Positions 19,406 to 28,291 of a stretch of DNA of 64,000 nucleotides are shown here, piece after piece. Each line of letters starts with the position of its first letter. The stretch's first letter is position 1. Position numbers and translations under genes: made by a program. Origin of the DNA: Jannaschia seohaensis (GTDB taxonomy: Bacteria; Pseudomonadota; Alphaproteobacteria; Rhodobacterales; Rhodobacteraceae). The notes beneath the pieces were generated by a model. The model was not told the origin of the DNA, made no database searches, and saw nothing but the letters and a program-made list of their open reading frames with translations. The stretch spans positions 310,001 to 374,000 of the forward strand of contig NZ_UETC01000001.1 in assembly GCF_900116765.1 (NCBI RefSeq), in the 5' to 3' direction.

Positions 19406-19830
19406 GTCTCCTCCTCGAAGAGCTGTCCGCGCACCTGGCGCGACATGCCGCGGAACTCCGCGACGGTGCCCGCCGGGCCGGTGACGCACACGTCGTAGAT
19501 GCCGTTCCGGCCCTGTTGGTGGACCTCGCGCGCCTCGGCGGTCAGAAGGTCGCCCGCGCGGGCGGGCGCGGTGAAGCTGACCTGCGCGTGCTGCGCCACC
19601 GTGGCCGCGTTGCGGGAGTTGCAGGCGAAGGCGAACGCGCTGTCGGCCAGAGCGAAGATCACCCCGCCATGGCAGGTGCCGTGGCCGTTGCAGTGATGGG
19701 CCGCGACCCGGAGCGTCAGCACGGCGCGCCCCTCGGTGACGGCGCCCAACTCCATCCCCAGCCATTTCGACGCTTCATCCGTCGCCCACATGGCGGCGGC
19801 GGCGCGCGCGGCGCGTTCATCCGGTGTCAT
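19402..19830 (-). CDS. paaI: Hydroxyphenylacetyl-CoA thioesterase PaaI
   Basis: Hot-dog-fold thioesterase thought to rescue CoA from stalled ring-hydroxylated intermediates; 142 aa. The active-site region is NGHGTCHGGVIFALADSAFAFACNS with the conserved Asp, followed by the CoA-contacting strands. The start at 19830 (MTPDERAAR) has a GGAGGATT ribosome site; a longer frame to 19878 would run through the operator. It is first in the paaI-paaK-paaR transcript. Confidence 0.92.
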   Translation of the reverse strand: MTPDERAARAAAAMWATDEASKWLGMELGAVTEGRAVLTLRVAAHHCNGHGTCHGGVIFALADSAFAFACNSRNAATVAQHAQVSFTAPARAGDLLTAEAREVHQQGRNGIYDVCVTGPAGTVAEFRGMSRQVRGQLFEEET

Positions 19831-19860
19831 CGGAATCCTCCCGGACCGGACGCTTGCATA

Positions 19861-19880
19861 AACCGACCGGGCGGTCAATT
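19861..19880. promoter_or_regulatory. Probable PaaR operator between paaI and paaZ
   Basis: 20-bp dyad AA-CC-GACCG-GG-CGGTC-AA-TT with 5-bp perfect inner arms and matching outer AA/TT pairs. The size and shape are those of TetR-family operators. It sits 30 bp before the paaI start and 22 bp before the paaZ start, so one dimer could block both divergent promoters. No second copy was seen before paaA. Confidence 0.6.
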
Positions 19881-19902
19881 AATCAGCGAGGGAGGATCGC
19901 CG

Positions 19903-21924
19903 ATGACCCTGATGCAGGTGCATAGCTTCGCCGAAGGCCGCTGGGTGCCGCCGGGCGCCGAGGCCCGCGAGATCGAGAGCGCCGTCACCGGAGACATCAT
20001 CGCCCGGGCCGGGGGAGCGGCGCTGGACGCGCAGGGGATGCTGGACCACGCGCGCCGGGTCGGCGGCCCGGCTCTGAGGGCGCTGACCTTCCACGACCGG
20101 GCGCGGATGCTGAAGGCGCTTGCCCTGCACCTGACCGAGCATAAGCAGGCGCTCTACGACATCAGCTATGCCACCGGAGCCACCACACGCGACCATGCCT
20201 TCGACATCGATGGCGGCATCGGGACGACCTTCGTCTACGCCTCCAAGGGCCGCCGCGAGATGCCGGACGCGCGGGTCTATCTCGACGGCGCGCCCGAACA
20301 GCTGAGCCGGACCGGAACCTTCCTGGGCCAACATGTCTGCGTGCCGCTGCAGGGGGTCGCTGTCCATATCAACGCTTTCAACTTCCCCGTCTGGGGCATG
20401 CTGGAAAAGCTGGCGCCGACCCTTCTGGCCGGGGTCCCGGCCATCGTGAAGCCCGCCACGGCCACCAGCTATGTCACCGAACTGGCGGTGCGGCTGATCC
20501 TCGACTCGGGCATCCTTCCCCCGGGCGCGCTGCAATTCGTGGCGGGCGGCTTGGGCGATATGCTCGACCGGCTGGGGCCTCAGGACGCGGTGGGGTTCAC
20601 CGGCTCGGCGGCGACGGCGCTGACGCTCCGGTCCAACCCCAACCTGCTGGCGAACGCGGTCCGCTTCGTGGCCGAGCAGGACAGTCTGAACGCCTCGATT
20701 CTGGGACCGGACGCCGCGCCGGGCACGCCTGAATTCGACCTGTTCGTAAAAGAGGCCGTCCGCGAGATCACCACCAAGGCCGGCCAGAAATGCACCGCGA
20801 CCCGGCGGCTGATCGTGCCCGGGGCACTGGCCCAGGCGACCATCGAGGCGCTGTCCGGGCAGCTGGCGAAGACAAGGGTCGGAGAACCGCAGGATGAGCG
20901 CACGCGGATGGGGGCGCTGGTCAGCCGGGAACAGAGGCAGGACGTGCGCGCCAAGATCGCCACGCTCGAAACCGAGGCGGAGCGCGTCCACGGCGACCCG
21001 GACGCCTTCGCGGACCGGCCGGGTGCCTTCCTCCCCCCGATCCTGCTGCATTGCGCCGACCCGGACGCCGCGCGGCGCCTGCACGACACCGAAGCCTTCG
21101 GCCCCGTCTCGACCGTCCTGCCCTATCGCGACCTCGACCACGCCGTCGCGCTGGCCAATCGCGGCGAGGGCAGCCTCGTCGCCTCGATCATCACCCACGA
21201 CCCGGAGGTCGCGATGCAGGCGGTCGCGGGCATGGCCGCCTGGCACGGGCGGCTTTACTTCAACGACCGCGAGTCGATGAGCGAAAGCACCGGCCACGGC
21301 GCGCCGATGCCGCATATGGTCCATGGCGGGCCGGGCCGCGCCGGGGGCGGGGAGGAGCTGGGCGGCGTGCGGGGCGTGCTGCACTACATGCAGCGCACGG
21401 CGGTGCAGGGCAGCCCGACGATGCTCCAGGCCATCGGCGGGCGTCACGTTGCCGGGGCGGCCACGAGGCCCGGCCCGGTCCACCCGTTCCGCCGGACCTT
21501 CGACGACCTCGCCATCGGTGACACGCTCACGACCGAGGAGCGGGTTATCCGCTCCGAGGACATCGCCCATTTCGCGGAGTTCACCGGCGACACGTTCTAC
21601 GCCCACATGGACGACGCGGCGGCCGCGCGGAACCCGTTCTTCCCCGGCCGGGTCGCTCATGGCTACCTGATCCTGAGCTTCGCGGCCGGTCTCTTCGTCG
21701 CGCCCGAGGAGGGCCCGGTTCTGGCCAATACCGGGCTGGACGATCTGCGCTTCCTCAAGCCCGCGCCGCCGGGCACGGCCATCCGCGTGCATCTGACCGT
21801 CAAGGGCAAGACCCCCCGCACGTCCGACTACGGAGAGATCCGTTGGGCGGTGCGCGTGGTCGATGGGGCGGGCGAGGCCGTCGCCGAATACGACCTGCTC
21901 ACCATGGTCGCGCGCGGGGGGTAG
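19903..21924 (+). CDS. paaZ: Bifunctional oxepin-CoA hydrolase / 3-oxo-5,6-dehydrosuberyl-CoA semialdehyde dehydrogenase
   Basis: Opens the oxepin ring and oxidises the resulting aldehyde; 673 aa, the usual length. Residues 1 to about 520 form an aldehyde dehydrogenase with general base E258 (VAEQDS) and nucleophile C297 ([10 protein letters not shown]). From about 530 on there is a MaoC-type (R)-hydratase domain with [14 protein letters not shown] and GRVAHGYL. The start at 19903 follows a GGGAGGA ribosome site; upstream in-frame codons run antisense through paaI. It is divergent from paaI and under the shared operator. Confidence 0.95.
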   Translation: MTLMQVHSFAEGRWVPPGAEAREIESAVTGDIIARAGGAALDAQGMLDHARRVGGPALRALTFHDRARMLKALALHLTEHKQALYDISYATGATTRDHAFDIDGGIGTTFVYASKGRREMPDARVYLDGAPEQLSRTGTFLGQHVCVPLQGVAVHINAFNFPVWGMLEKLAPTLLAGVPAIVKPATATSYVTELAVRLILDSGILPPGALQFVAGGLGDMLDRLGPQDAVGFTGSAATALTLRSNPNLLANAVRFVAEQDSLNASILGPDAAPGTPEFDLFVKEAVREITTKAGQKCTATRRLIVPGALAQATIEALSGQLAKTRVGEPQDERTRMGALVSREQRQDVRAKIATLETEAERVHGDPDAFADRPGAFLPPILLHCADPDAARRLHDTEAFGPVSTVLPYRDLDHAVALANRGEGSLVASIITHDPEVAMQAVAGMAAWHGRLYFNDRESMSESTGHGAPMPHMVHGGPGRAGGGEELGGVRGVLHYMQRTAVQGSPTMLQAIGGRHVAGAATRPGPVHPFRRTFDDLAIGDTLTTEERVIRSEDIAHFAEFTGDTFYAHMDDAAAARNPFFPGRVAHGYLILSFAAGLFVAPEEGPVLANTGLDDLRFLKPAPPGTAIRVHLTVKGKTPRTSDYGEIRWAVRVVDGAGEAVAEYDLLTMVARGG

Positions 21925-21968
21925 CGAGGGTCGTTCCGCTTCCCGCCGGCCCGCGCTAGAGCGAAGGC

Positions 21969-22691
21969 ATGACCGCGCCGCATCCCCATGTCCTGATCCT
22001 GACCGATGGCACGCCGCCGCGGACTTGGTCGGTGATCGTGACGATCTTCGGCGACCTTGCCCGGGCCGAAGGCCAGGAGATCGACAGCGCGACGCTCGCC
22101 CGGCTCTGTGAGGCGATGGGGCTCAGGCCCGAGGCTTTGCGCACGGCGCTGCACCGGCTCCACAAGGAAGGCTGGCTGGAGCGGCGACGGGCCGGGCGGC
22201 ATTCCGTCTACCGGCTCAGCGCGCAGGGTCGCGCGGAGTCTGAGGCCGCGCAGCCCCGCATCTACGGACCCCAGCCCGTCACGCGCGCCTATGTCGTCCT
22301 GGGACCGGACGCAGAGGGCCACGCCGTGGCCCCCGGGATCCGCGTGGCCGCTTCGCCGGTCGAGGGGCCCGAGACGCTCACCTATCCGCTGGACCGGGCG
22401 CCCGATTGGCTGCGGTCCGCGCTGCTGCCGCCCGAGACGGTGGCGCTGATCGGGGCCACCCGGGCGCGGTTCGACCGGCTGGCCCAGGCGCTGGAGGCGG
22501 ACCTGCCCCAGGACGCGCTGACACGCGCCGTGCTCCGCGTGCTCTGCGTCCATGCCTGGCGGCGCATCGCCCTGCGCCTGCCCGACCTGCCCGACCTGAT
22601 CCTGCCCGCCGGGGCCGATCTGGCCCGCACGCGCGCCCGTTTTGCCGATCTGCGGGAGGCCTTGCCCGCTCCGTCCCTGGAGGCCTTATGA
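21969..22691 (+). CDS. paaX: PaaX-family transcriptional regulator
   Basis: 240 aa. The N-terminal winged helix is typical of PaaX: RTWSVIVTIFGDLAR, then LRTALHRLHKEGWLERRRAGRHSVYRLS. A central ligand-type domain follows and the C-terminal VHAWRRIALRLPDLPDLILP block is also family-like. PaaX of E. coli represses paa genes and responds to phenylacetyl-CoA. Here it comes 44 bp after paaZ, so the cluster carries two different regulators, PaaR and PaaX. Its exact target is inferred. Confidence 0.85.
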   Translation: MTAPHPHVLILTDGTPPRTWSVIVTIFGDLARAEGQEIDSATLARLCEAMGLRPEALRTALHRLHKEGWLERRRAGRHSVYRLSAQGRAESEAAQPRIYGPQPVTRAYVVLGPDAEGHAVAPGIRVAASPVEGPETLTYPLDRAPDWLRSALLPPETVALIGATRARFDRLAQALEADLPQDALTRAVLRVLCVHAWRRIALRLPDLPDLILPAGADLARTRARFADLREALPAPSLEAL

Positions 22692-22915
22692 TCCCCGCGC
22701 GCTTTGCGCCGATCCTGTTCGGCCTGATCCTCTCGGGCCTGATGTCGCTCCTGGTGTCGGGGATCGCCATGATCCGCGCCGTGGGGCTGACCGAGGGCGC
22801 GCAGATCCTCTGGAGCGGCAATTGGCCGTCGAGCTGGCTCGTGGCTTTTCCCGCAGTGCTGTTGGTTGCGCCCCTGACCCGCCGCGTGGTGGCACGGCTG
22901 GTGCGGTCGGAGTAG
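22688..22915 (+). CDS. DUF2798 small membrane protein
   Basis: 75 aa with two hydrophobic segments (FAPILFGLILSGLMSLLVSG and a second around WLVAFPAVLLVAPL) and a C-terminal RRVV. This is the DUF2798 pattern of short two-helix inner-membrane proteins of unknown function. The ATG overlaps the paaX stop by 4 nt. Nothing ties it to phenylacetate apart from position. Confidence 0.75.
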   Translation: MIPARFAPILFGLILSGLMSLLVSGIAMIRAVGLTEGAQILWSGNWPSSWLVAFPAVLLVAPLTRRVVARLVRSE

Positions 22916-23148
22916 CGCCGGACCGGCCAGGGGGCAGCCCTCGGCCATCCTGATCCTTGCGCGCGGCCCGCGCGTGACCGCGCGGGCCAGCCAGCCAGGA
23001 CGGGTCGGCGGACCACGGCCAAGACCTGGGACAGATCGTCAGGCACGCATCGGGCCGAGAAACACCCGCGGTCCGTTTGCCTGTGCCACCGCGATGGCGG
23101 CCTCCCCCGGGTGTCGCATTCGGTCGTTCTCGGCGCGGGGGCGCCATC

Positions 23149-23691
23149 CTAGCCTGCCGGGGAGACCTCGCGCCATTCCCCGGGGGCGAGCCCGTTCAGG
23201 GACCAGGGGCCGATGGCCACGCGGATCAGGCGCAGGGTCGGCAGCCCGACATGGGCGGTCATGCGCCGGAGCTGACGGTTGCGCCCCTCGGTGATCGTAA
23301 GCTTGAGCCAAGCATCCGGCACGGTCTTGCGCACCCGCACCGGCGGGTCGCGGGGCCAGAGCCAGGCGGGGGCGGGCACCTCCTCCACCCTGGCGGGTCT
23401 CGTCGGCCCGTCCTTGAGCGTCACACCCCGGCGCAAGGCATCGAGGGCCTCGGCGGTGGGCGTGCCTTCCACCTGGGCGAGATAGGTCTTGGGCATCTTG
23501 GCCTTGGGGCTTGCGATGCGCGCCTGGAGCTTGCCGTCATCGGTCAGCAGCAGCAGCCCCTCGCTGTCCCGGTCCAGCCGTCCGGCGGCATAGACGCCGG
23601 GCATATCGATATGGTGCTTGAGGCCGGGCCAGCGCCCCTCGTCGGTGAACTGGCTGAGCACGTTCATCGGCTTGTTGAACGCGATGAGCAT
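23149..23691 (-). CDS. rluE: 23S rRNA pseudouridine synthase, RluE/RsuA family
   Basis: Isomerises a uridine in 23S rRNA (U2457 in E. coli). It is 180 aa from the ATG at 23691 ([15 protein letters not shown]). The catalytic Asp is in [28 protein letters not shown] and [24 protein letters not shown] are standard. No S4 domain, as in RluE. A frame extension to 23781 adds Arg/Pro-rich sequence and overlaps polA, so I reject it. It follows polA by about 52 bp on the same strand. Confidence 0.88.
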   Translation of the reverse strand: MLIAFNKPMNVLSQFTDEGRWPGLKHHIDMPGVYAAGRLDRDSEGLLLLTDDGKLQARIASPKAKMPKTYLAQVEGTPTAEALDALRRGVTLKDGPTRPARVEEVPAPAWLWPRDPPVRVRKTVPDAWLKLTITEGRNRQLRRMTAHVGLPTLRLIRVAIGPWSLNGLAPGEWREVSPAG

Positions 23692-23743
23692 CGGCGTCAG
23701 CCGGGCGGTCCGACGCGGACGCGGCGGCGGGCCCGGGCGTGCA

Positions 23744-26533
23744 TCAATGCGCCTCGGCCCAGTTCGCGCCGCGCCCGTCATCCACCGTCAGCGGCACCGA
23801 GAGGTCGACCACGGGCATGTTCGCGCCCTCCATCACCTCGCGGGCGCGCACGACCAGAGCGTCCACATCGTCCTCGGCCACCTCGAAGATCAGTTCGTCA
23901 TGGACCTGGAGCAGCATCTTTGCGTCCAGGTCCGCGATGGCATCGTCCATGCGGATCATCGCGCGGCGGATGACGTCCGCCGCCGTGCCCTGGATCGGGG
24001 CGTTGATCGCCGCCCGCCGGGCAAAGCCCGCGCCGGGGCCCTTGGCGTTGATCTCGGGCGTGTGGATGCGGCGGCCGAACAGGGTTTCGACGCGGCCATG
24101 CTCCTTCGCGAAGGCCACGGTGTCGTCCATATAGGCGCGGATGCCGGGGAAGCGCTCGAAATAGGTGTCGATGAAGGCCTGCGCCTCCTCGCGGGGGATG
24201 CGCAGGTTGCGGGCGAGGCCGAAGCCCGAGATGCCGTAGATCACGCCGAAATTGATCGCCTTGGCCTGACGGCGCACCTCGGGCGTCATCTGGTCCAGCG
24301 GCACGCCGAACATCTGGGACGCGGTGATCGCATGGATGTCCTGGCCGTCCTTGAACGCCTGCTTCAGCGCGTCGATCCCGGCGATATGGGCCAGGATGCG
24401 CAGCTCGATCTGGGAGTAGTCGAGCGAGACGATCACCCGCCCCTCCGGCGCGACGAAGGCCTCGCGGATGCGACGGCCCTCCTCGGTGCGCACCGGGATG
24501 TTCTGGAGGTTGGGGTCGGTCGAGGCGAGGCGCCCCGTATTCGCCCCGGCGATGGAATAGGAGGTGTGCACCCGGCCCGTGTCCGGGTTGATATGCTCCT
24601 GGAGCGCGTCGGTATAAGTCGATTTCAGCTTGCTGATCTGGCGCCAGTCCAGGACCAGCCGAGGTAGCGTGTGCTCGGTCGCGAGATCCTCCAGCGCGTC
24701 GGCGCTGGTCGACCACTTGCCGGCCTTGGTCTTCTTGCCGCCGGGCAGGCCCATCTCGCCGAACAGGATCTCGCCCAGCTGGGAGGGCGAGCCGACATTG
24801 AACGGCTGACCGGCTGCTGCGTGGATCTCCTCCTCCAGCGCGGCCATCTTCTGCGCGAAGGCGCCGGACATGCGGCTGAGCACCCCGCGGTCGACCTGGA
24901 TGCCGTGCCGCTCCATCCGGGCGAGGACGGGGACCATCGGGCGCTCCAGCGTCTCGTAGACCCGTGTGACCTTGTTGAGGTGCAGCCGCGGCTTGAACAG
25001 GCGGTGGAGGCGCAGCGTCACATCCGCGTCCTCGGCGGCATAGGGCGCGGCCTTGTCGATGGCGACCCGGTCGAAGGTGATCTGCGACTTGCCGGAGCCG
25101 ATCAGCTCCTTGATGGGGATCGGTTGGTGGTTGAGGTAGCGGTCGGACAGCTGGTCCATCCCGTGCCCGTGCAGGCCGGCATTCTGCGCGTAGCTCAAGA
25201 GCATCGTGTCGTCGATCGGGGCGACGTCGATCCCTTCGGACGCGAAGATCTTCACGTCGTATTTCATGTTCTGCCCGATCTTGAGGACGGCAGGATCCTC
25301 CAGCAGGGGCTTGAGCAGCGCCAGCGCCTCGGCCTTGTCGACCTGCCCCTCGGCCAGTGCGTCCGCGTCGAACAGGTCGCCGCCGCCCGCGCGGTGGGCG
25401 AGCGGGATGTAGCAGGCGACACCCGGTTCCGTGGCGAAGCTGATGCCGACGAGATCGGCGCGCATCTCGTCGAGGGAGGTCGTCTCGGTGTCGACGGCCA
25501 CCTGCCCGGCTGCGTTGATGCGGTCGATCCAGGCTCTCAGCGCGTCGAGGTCGCGCACGATCTCATAGCCGGCCGGGTCGATCGGCGGATCCTTGGGCGT
25601 GTCGGGCGCGGCGGGGGCCGCGGCCTCGGGCATCGGCGGCGGTTCCCGGTCGAGACGCTCCGCGATCTTCCGGGTGAGGGTGCGAAACTCCATCTCCGTC
25701 AGGAAGGTCAGCAGCCGGTCGGGGTCGGCGTCCCGGATCTCCAGGTCGTCCAGGGTGAAGTCGAGCGGGGTCTCGCAGTCGAGCTGCACGAGACGCTTCG
25801 ACAGCTCGATCTGGGTGCGATGCTCGATCAGCGTCTGGCGGCGTTTGGGCTGCTTGATTTCTTCCGCGCGGTCGAGCAGCTCCTCCAGTGAGCCGTATTC
25901 GTTGATGAGTTGGGCGGCGGTCTTGATGCCGATCCCCGGCGCGCCCGGCACGTTGTCGACCGAATCTCCCGCCAGCGCCTGCACATCGACGACACGCTCG
26001 GGGGGCACGCCGAATTTCTCGCGCACGCCATCGGCGTCGATGCGGACGTTCTTCATCGGGTCGAGCATCTCGACCCCGTCGCCGACCAGCTGCATCAGAT
26101 CCTTGTCGGAGCTCAGGATCGTCACGCGCCCGCCCGCGTCGCGCGCCTGGCAGGCGAGGGTGGCGATGATGTCGTCGGCCTCCCAGCCCTCGATCTCCTC
26201 GCAGGCGATGTTGAAGGCGCGGGTGGCGTCGCGGGTCAGCGGGATCTGGGGGCGCAGATCCTCGGGCATCTCCGAGCGGTTGGCCTTGTACTGGTCATAG
26301 AGATCGTTGCGGAAGGTGTGGCTGCCCTTGTCGAAGATCACCGCGACATGGGTGGCCGCGTTCGCCCCCGAATTGTCCCGCACATAGCGGTCGAGCATGT
26401 TGCAAAAGCCCGAGACCGCGCCGATCGGCAGGCCGTCCGACTTGCGGGTCAACGGCGGCAGCGCGTGGAAGGCGCGAAAGATGAAGGCCGAGCCGTCGAT
26501 CAGATGCAGATGATGGCCCTTGCCGAACGCCAT
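23744..26533 (-). CDS. polA: DNA polymerase I
   Basis: Repair and Okazaki-fragment polymerase; 929 aa. All three parts are present. The 5'-3' exonuclease is seen in [30 protein letters not shown] and [12 protein letters not shown]. The 3'-5' exonuclease keeps its acidic residues ([21 protein letters not shown]), so it should proofread. The family A polymerase shows motif A ([18 protein letters not shown]), motif B ([20 protein letters not shown]) and motif C ([12 protein letters not shown]). It is a single gene with rluE downstream. Confidence 0.97.
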   Translation of the reverse strand: MAFGKGHHLHLIDGSAFIFRAFHALPPLTRKSDGLPIGAVSGFCNMLDRYVRDNSGANAATHVAVIFDKGSHTFRNDLYDQYKANRSEMPEDLRPQIPLTRDATRAFNIACEEIEGWEADDIIATLACQARDAGGRVTILSSDKDLMQLVGDGVEMLDPMKNVRIDADGVREKFGVPPERVVDVQALAGDSVDNVPGAPGIGIKTAAQLINEYGSLEELLDRAEEIKQPKRRQTLIEHRTQIELSKRLVQLDCETPLDFTLDDLEIRDADPDRLLTFLTEMEFRTLTRKIAERLDREPPPMPEAAAPAAPDTPKDPPIDPAGYEIVRDLDALRAWIDRINAAGQVAVDTETTSLDEMRADLVGISFATEPGVACYIPLAHRAGGGDLFDADALAEGQVDKAEALALLKPLLEDPAVLKIGQNMKYDVKIFASEGIDVAPIDDTMLLSYAQNAGLHGHGMDQLSDRYLNHQPIPIKELIGSGKSQITFDRVAIDKAAPYAAEDADVTLRLHRLFKPRLHLNKVTRVYETLERPMVPVLARMERHGIQVDRGVLSRMSGAFAQKMAALEEEIHAAAGQPFNVGSPSQLGEILFGEMGLPGGKKTKAGKWSTSADALEDLATEHTLPRLVLDWRQISKLKSTYTDALQEHINPDTGRVHTSYSIAGANTGRLASTDPNLQNIPVRTEEGRRIREAFVAPEGRVIVSLDYSQIELRILAHIAGIDALKQAFKDGQDIHAITASQMFGVPLDQMTPEVRRQAKAINFGVIYGISGFGLARNLRIPREEAQAFIDTYFERFPGIRAYMDDTVAFAKEHGRVETLFGRRIHTPEINAKGPGAGFARRAAINAPIQGTAADVIRRAMIRMDDAIADLDAKMLLQVHDELIFEVAEDDVDALVVRAREVMEGANMPVVDLSVPLTVDDGRGANWAEAH

Positions 26534-26681
26534 TGCCCGCTCCCTCTTTTCGTTGACCGGGCACAGCTAGCCTTCTGCGGACCAACGGTCCAGAGCGGCG
26601 TCTTCATAAACCCGCCTGGCCCGACCGACCGCGAATTACGCGGGGACGGTCGCGCCGGGGGCGTGTGCCGGGGGGCGCGTG

Positions 26682-27272
26682 TCAGGCGGCGGATTTGCGT
26701 CGTGCGCCGGTAAGCCCGAGACCGGCGAGAGCGGTCATGAGCAGCACGACGCCGGCCGGCAGCGGCACGACGGCGGTCGAGAAATTCAGGTTGATGGCGT
26801 TGGCACCCGCCGTGATCGTCACGTCGGTCGGCGTGATGCCGAGGCTGGCGAAGCTGCTGCCCGGCGCCTCCAGCGTGAAGGCCAGCGGCGTGCCGGTCGT
26901 GTAGTTCTCGGGCACCAACAGAACCGGGTCGCGACTGTTGAAGGCGATGCCGAAAGGATCGCCCGTTCCCGGCGCAAGGAGCGTGGAGACGCTCGTCCCA
27001 AAGCTGGTCGTCGCCGCGAACTCATATGCGTCGATGGAAGCGACCGCCCCCATGCCGAAGCCGCCGGCCGCTGGGTTGACGAAGTGCAGCCCGCTGTTGC
27101 TCGTCGTGAACAGTAAACTCAGCCCGCTGCCCAGCGTTATGTCGCCGGAGCCGGACATGGACACGCCGCCCGCGCTCTCGACGAAGTCGATATCGACGGT
27201 CCCGGCATTCGCCGCGACCACACCGGAGGCAACGAGGGCAATCCCGAGACATAAACTTTTGATTCTGGACAT
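26682..27272 (-). CDS. Exported VPLPA-CTERM protein
   Basis: 196 aa from MSRIKSLCLG at 27272 (a start at 27287 is also open). It has an N-terminal Sec signal (LCLGIALVASGVVAANAG), a Gly/Ser/Thr-rich beta-type body, and a C-terminal sorting signal: VPLPAGVVLLMTALAGLGLTG followed by ARRKSA. VPLPA plus a hydrophobic helix plus basic tail is the VPLPA-CTERM variant of PEP-CTERM, processed by an exosortase-type enzyme. No exosortase gene is in the window. The body is not assigned to a family. Confidence 0.82.
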   Translation of the reverse strand: MSRIKSLCLGIALVASGVVAANAGTVDIDFVESAGGVSMSGSGDITLGSGLSLLFTTSNSGLHFVNPAAGGFGMGAVASIDAYEFAATTSFGTSVSTLLAPGTGDPFGIAFNSRDPVLLVPENYTTGTPLAFTLEAPGSSFASLGITPTDVTITAGANAINLNFSTAVVPLPAGVVLLMTALAGLGLTGARRKSAA

Positions 27273-27423
27273 GACCGGGGACCTCAAGGCTTATTCAACA
27301 AAAACCGTATCTGACCTTACGTCGAATTCCTAGCCGCCCGCTCTGGATTTGTCCCCCTATACGACATCCACGCTGCGAGAGCGGAATTCCACTGCGCCGG
27401 CTTCACGACTGAGGGACGAAGCC

Positions 27424-28107
27424 TCAGACCAGACTCGTCGCCGCCAGATGCCAGAAGATCGCCACGCAGAACGCGACGGAGGCAAGCACGACGAAGCCGT
27501 GCCAGATCGCGTTGTGGAAGCGCAGCTTGTCCAGCAGCAGAAACGGTGTGCCCAGCGAATAAAGCAGTCCCCCCGCCAGCATCAGCCCGAAGACCGGCCA
27601 GGTCGTGGTCGCGATCACGTCGCCGCCCCCGACCAGCACCGCCCAGCCCATCGCCAGCGCGATGCATACGCTCAGCCCGCTGGTGCGGCGGCGGCGCAGG
27701 AAGACGGTTGCCGTGGCCAGGGCCGCCCCGCTCCACATCGAGGCCAGAAATACGGCGCCCGTGTCCGACAGCAGGGCGAAGGGCGTCACGGTCCCCGCGA
27801 TCTTGAGATAGATCGCCGACATGTCGATCCGGCGCAGCAGGTCCGACCAGTCGGGGTGGGGGACGTGATTATAGGCCAGCGACGCCGACAGCATCGCGAT
27901 GAGCGTCGCGCCATAGACGGACACGCCGACGATGTCCGTCACATCGTCGCGCCAGACCGCCGTCAGGGTGATCAGCACCGGCACGGCGGCCACCGCCAGG
28001 GCGAGCCCCGCGAGATGGATCATCGCATCGCTGACACGCTCCGCCCGGTCGTAGATCCGCGGCGGCGCGGCAGGCAGAGAAGAGGCAGGAACTGAGGGCA
28101 TGGTCAC
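27424..28107 (-). CDS. Hemolysin III / PAQR-family membrane protein
   Basis: 227 aa, about seven hydrophobic segments. The HlyIII/PAQR marks are present: AERVSDAMIHLAGLAL, SASLAYNHV, RRIDMSAIYLKIAGTVTPF and the C-terminal FHNAIWHGFVVLAS with the metal-type histidines. Members are inner-membrane proteins, some related to adiponectin-receptor-type hydrolases; bacterial function is not settled. The start could be 28107 or two codons later (MPSVP). It is divergent from the histidine kinase. Confidence 0.82.
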   Translation of the reverse strand: MTMPSVPASSLPAAPPRIYDRAERVSDAMIHLAGLALAVAAVPVLITLTAVWRDDVTDIVGVSVYGATLIAMLSASLAYNHVPHPDWSDLLRRIDMSAIYLKIAGTVTPFALLSDTGAVFLASMWSGAALATATVFLRRRRTSGLSVCIALAMGWAVLVGGGDVIATTTWPVFGLMLAGGLLYSLGTPFLLLDKLRFHNAIWHGFVVLASVAFCVAIFWHLAATSLV

Positions 28108-28291
28108 AATAACATAGGATCGCAGCGCATCCGTCCAACGTTTGGTGCCGATCCGATCGCGACACTGTGTTGACGTGGCGTCCTTACCCGCACTGTAGGC
28201 AGATGATGTTGACGAAGCCTTAAGGTCTCTCGGCTAGCTGATTCGGCACGGGCGGCGTGCCCCGCCCCTTCGACAGGATGGAGCGCCGAAG

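Noticed and set aside
17567-19498. A 643-codon plus-strand frame opposite paaR and paaK
   Set aside because: Low-complexity His/Arg/Gly/Asp composition; the minus-strand genes carry all catalytic motifs.
19879-21792. A 637-codon minus-strand frame opposite paaZ
   Set aside because: Shadow frame; PaaZ motifs are complete on the plus strand.
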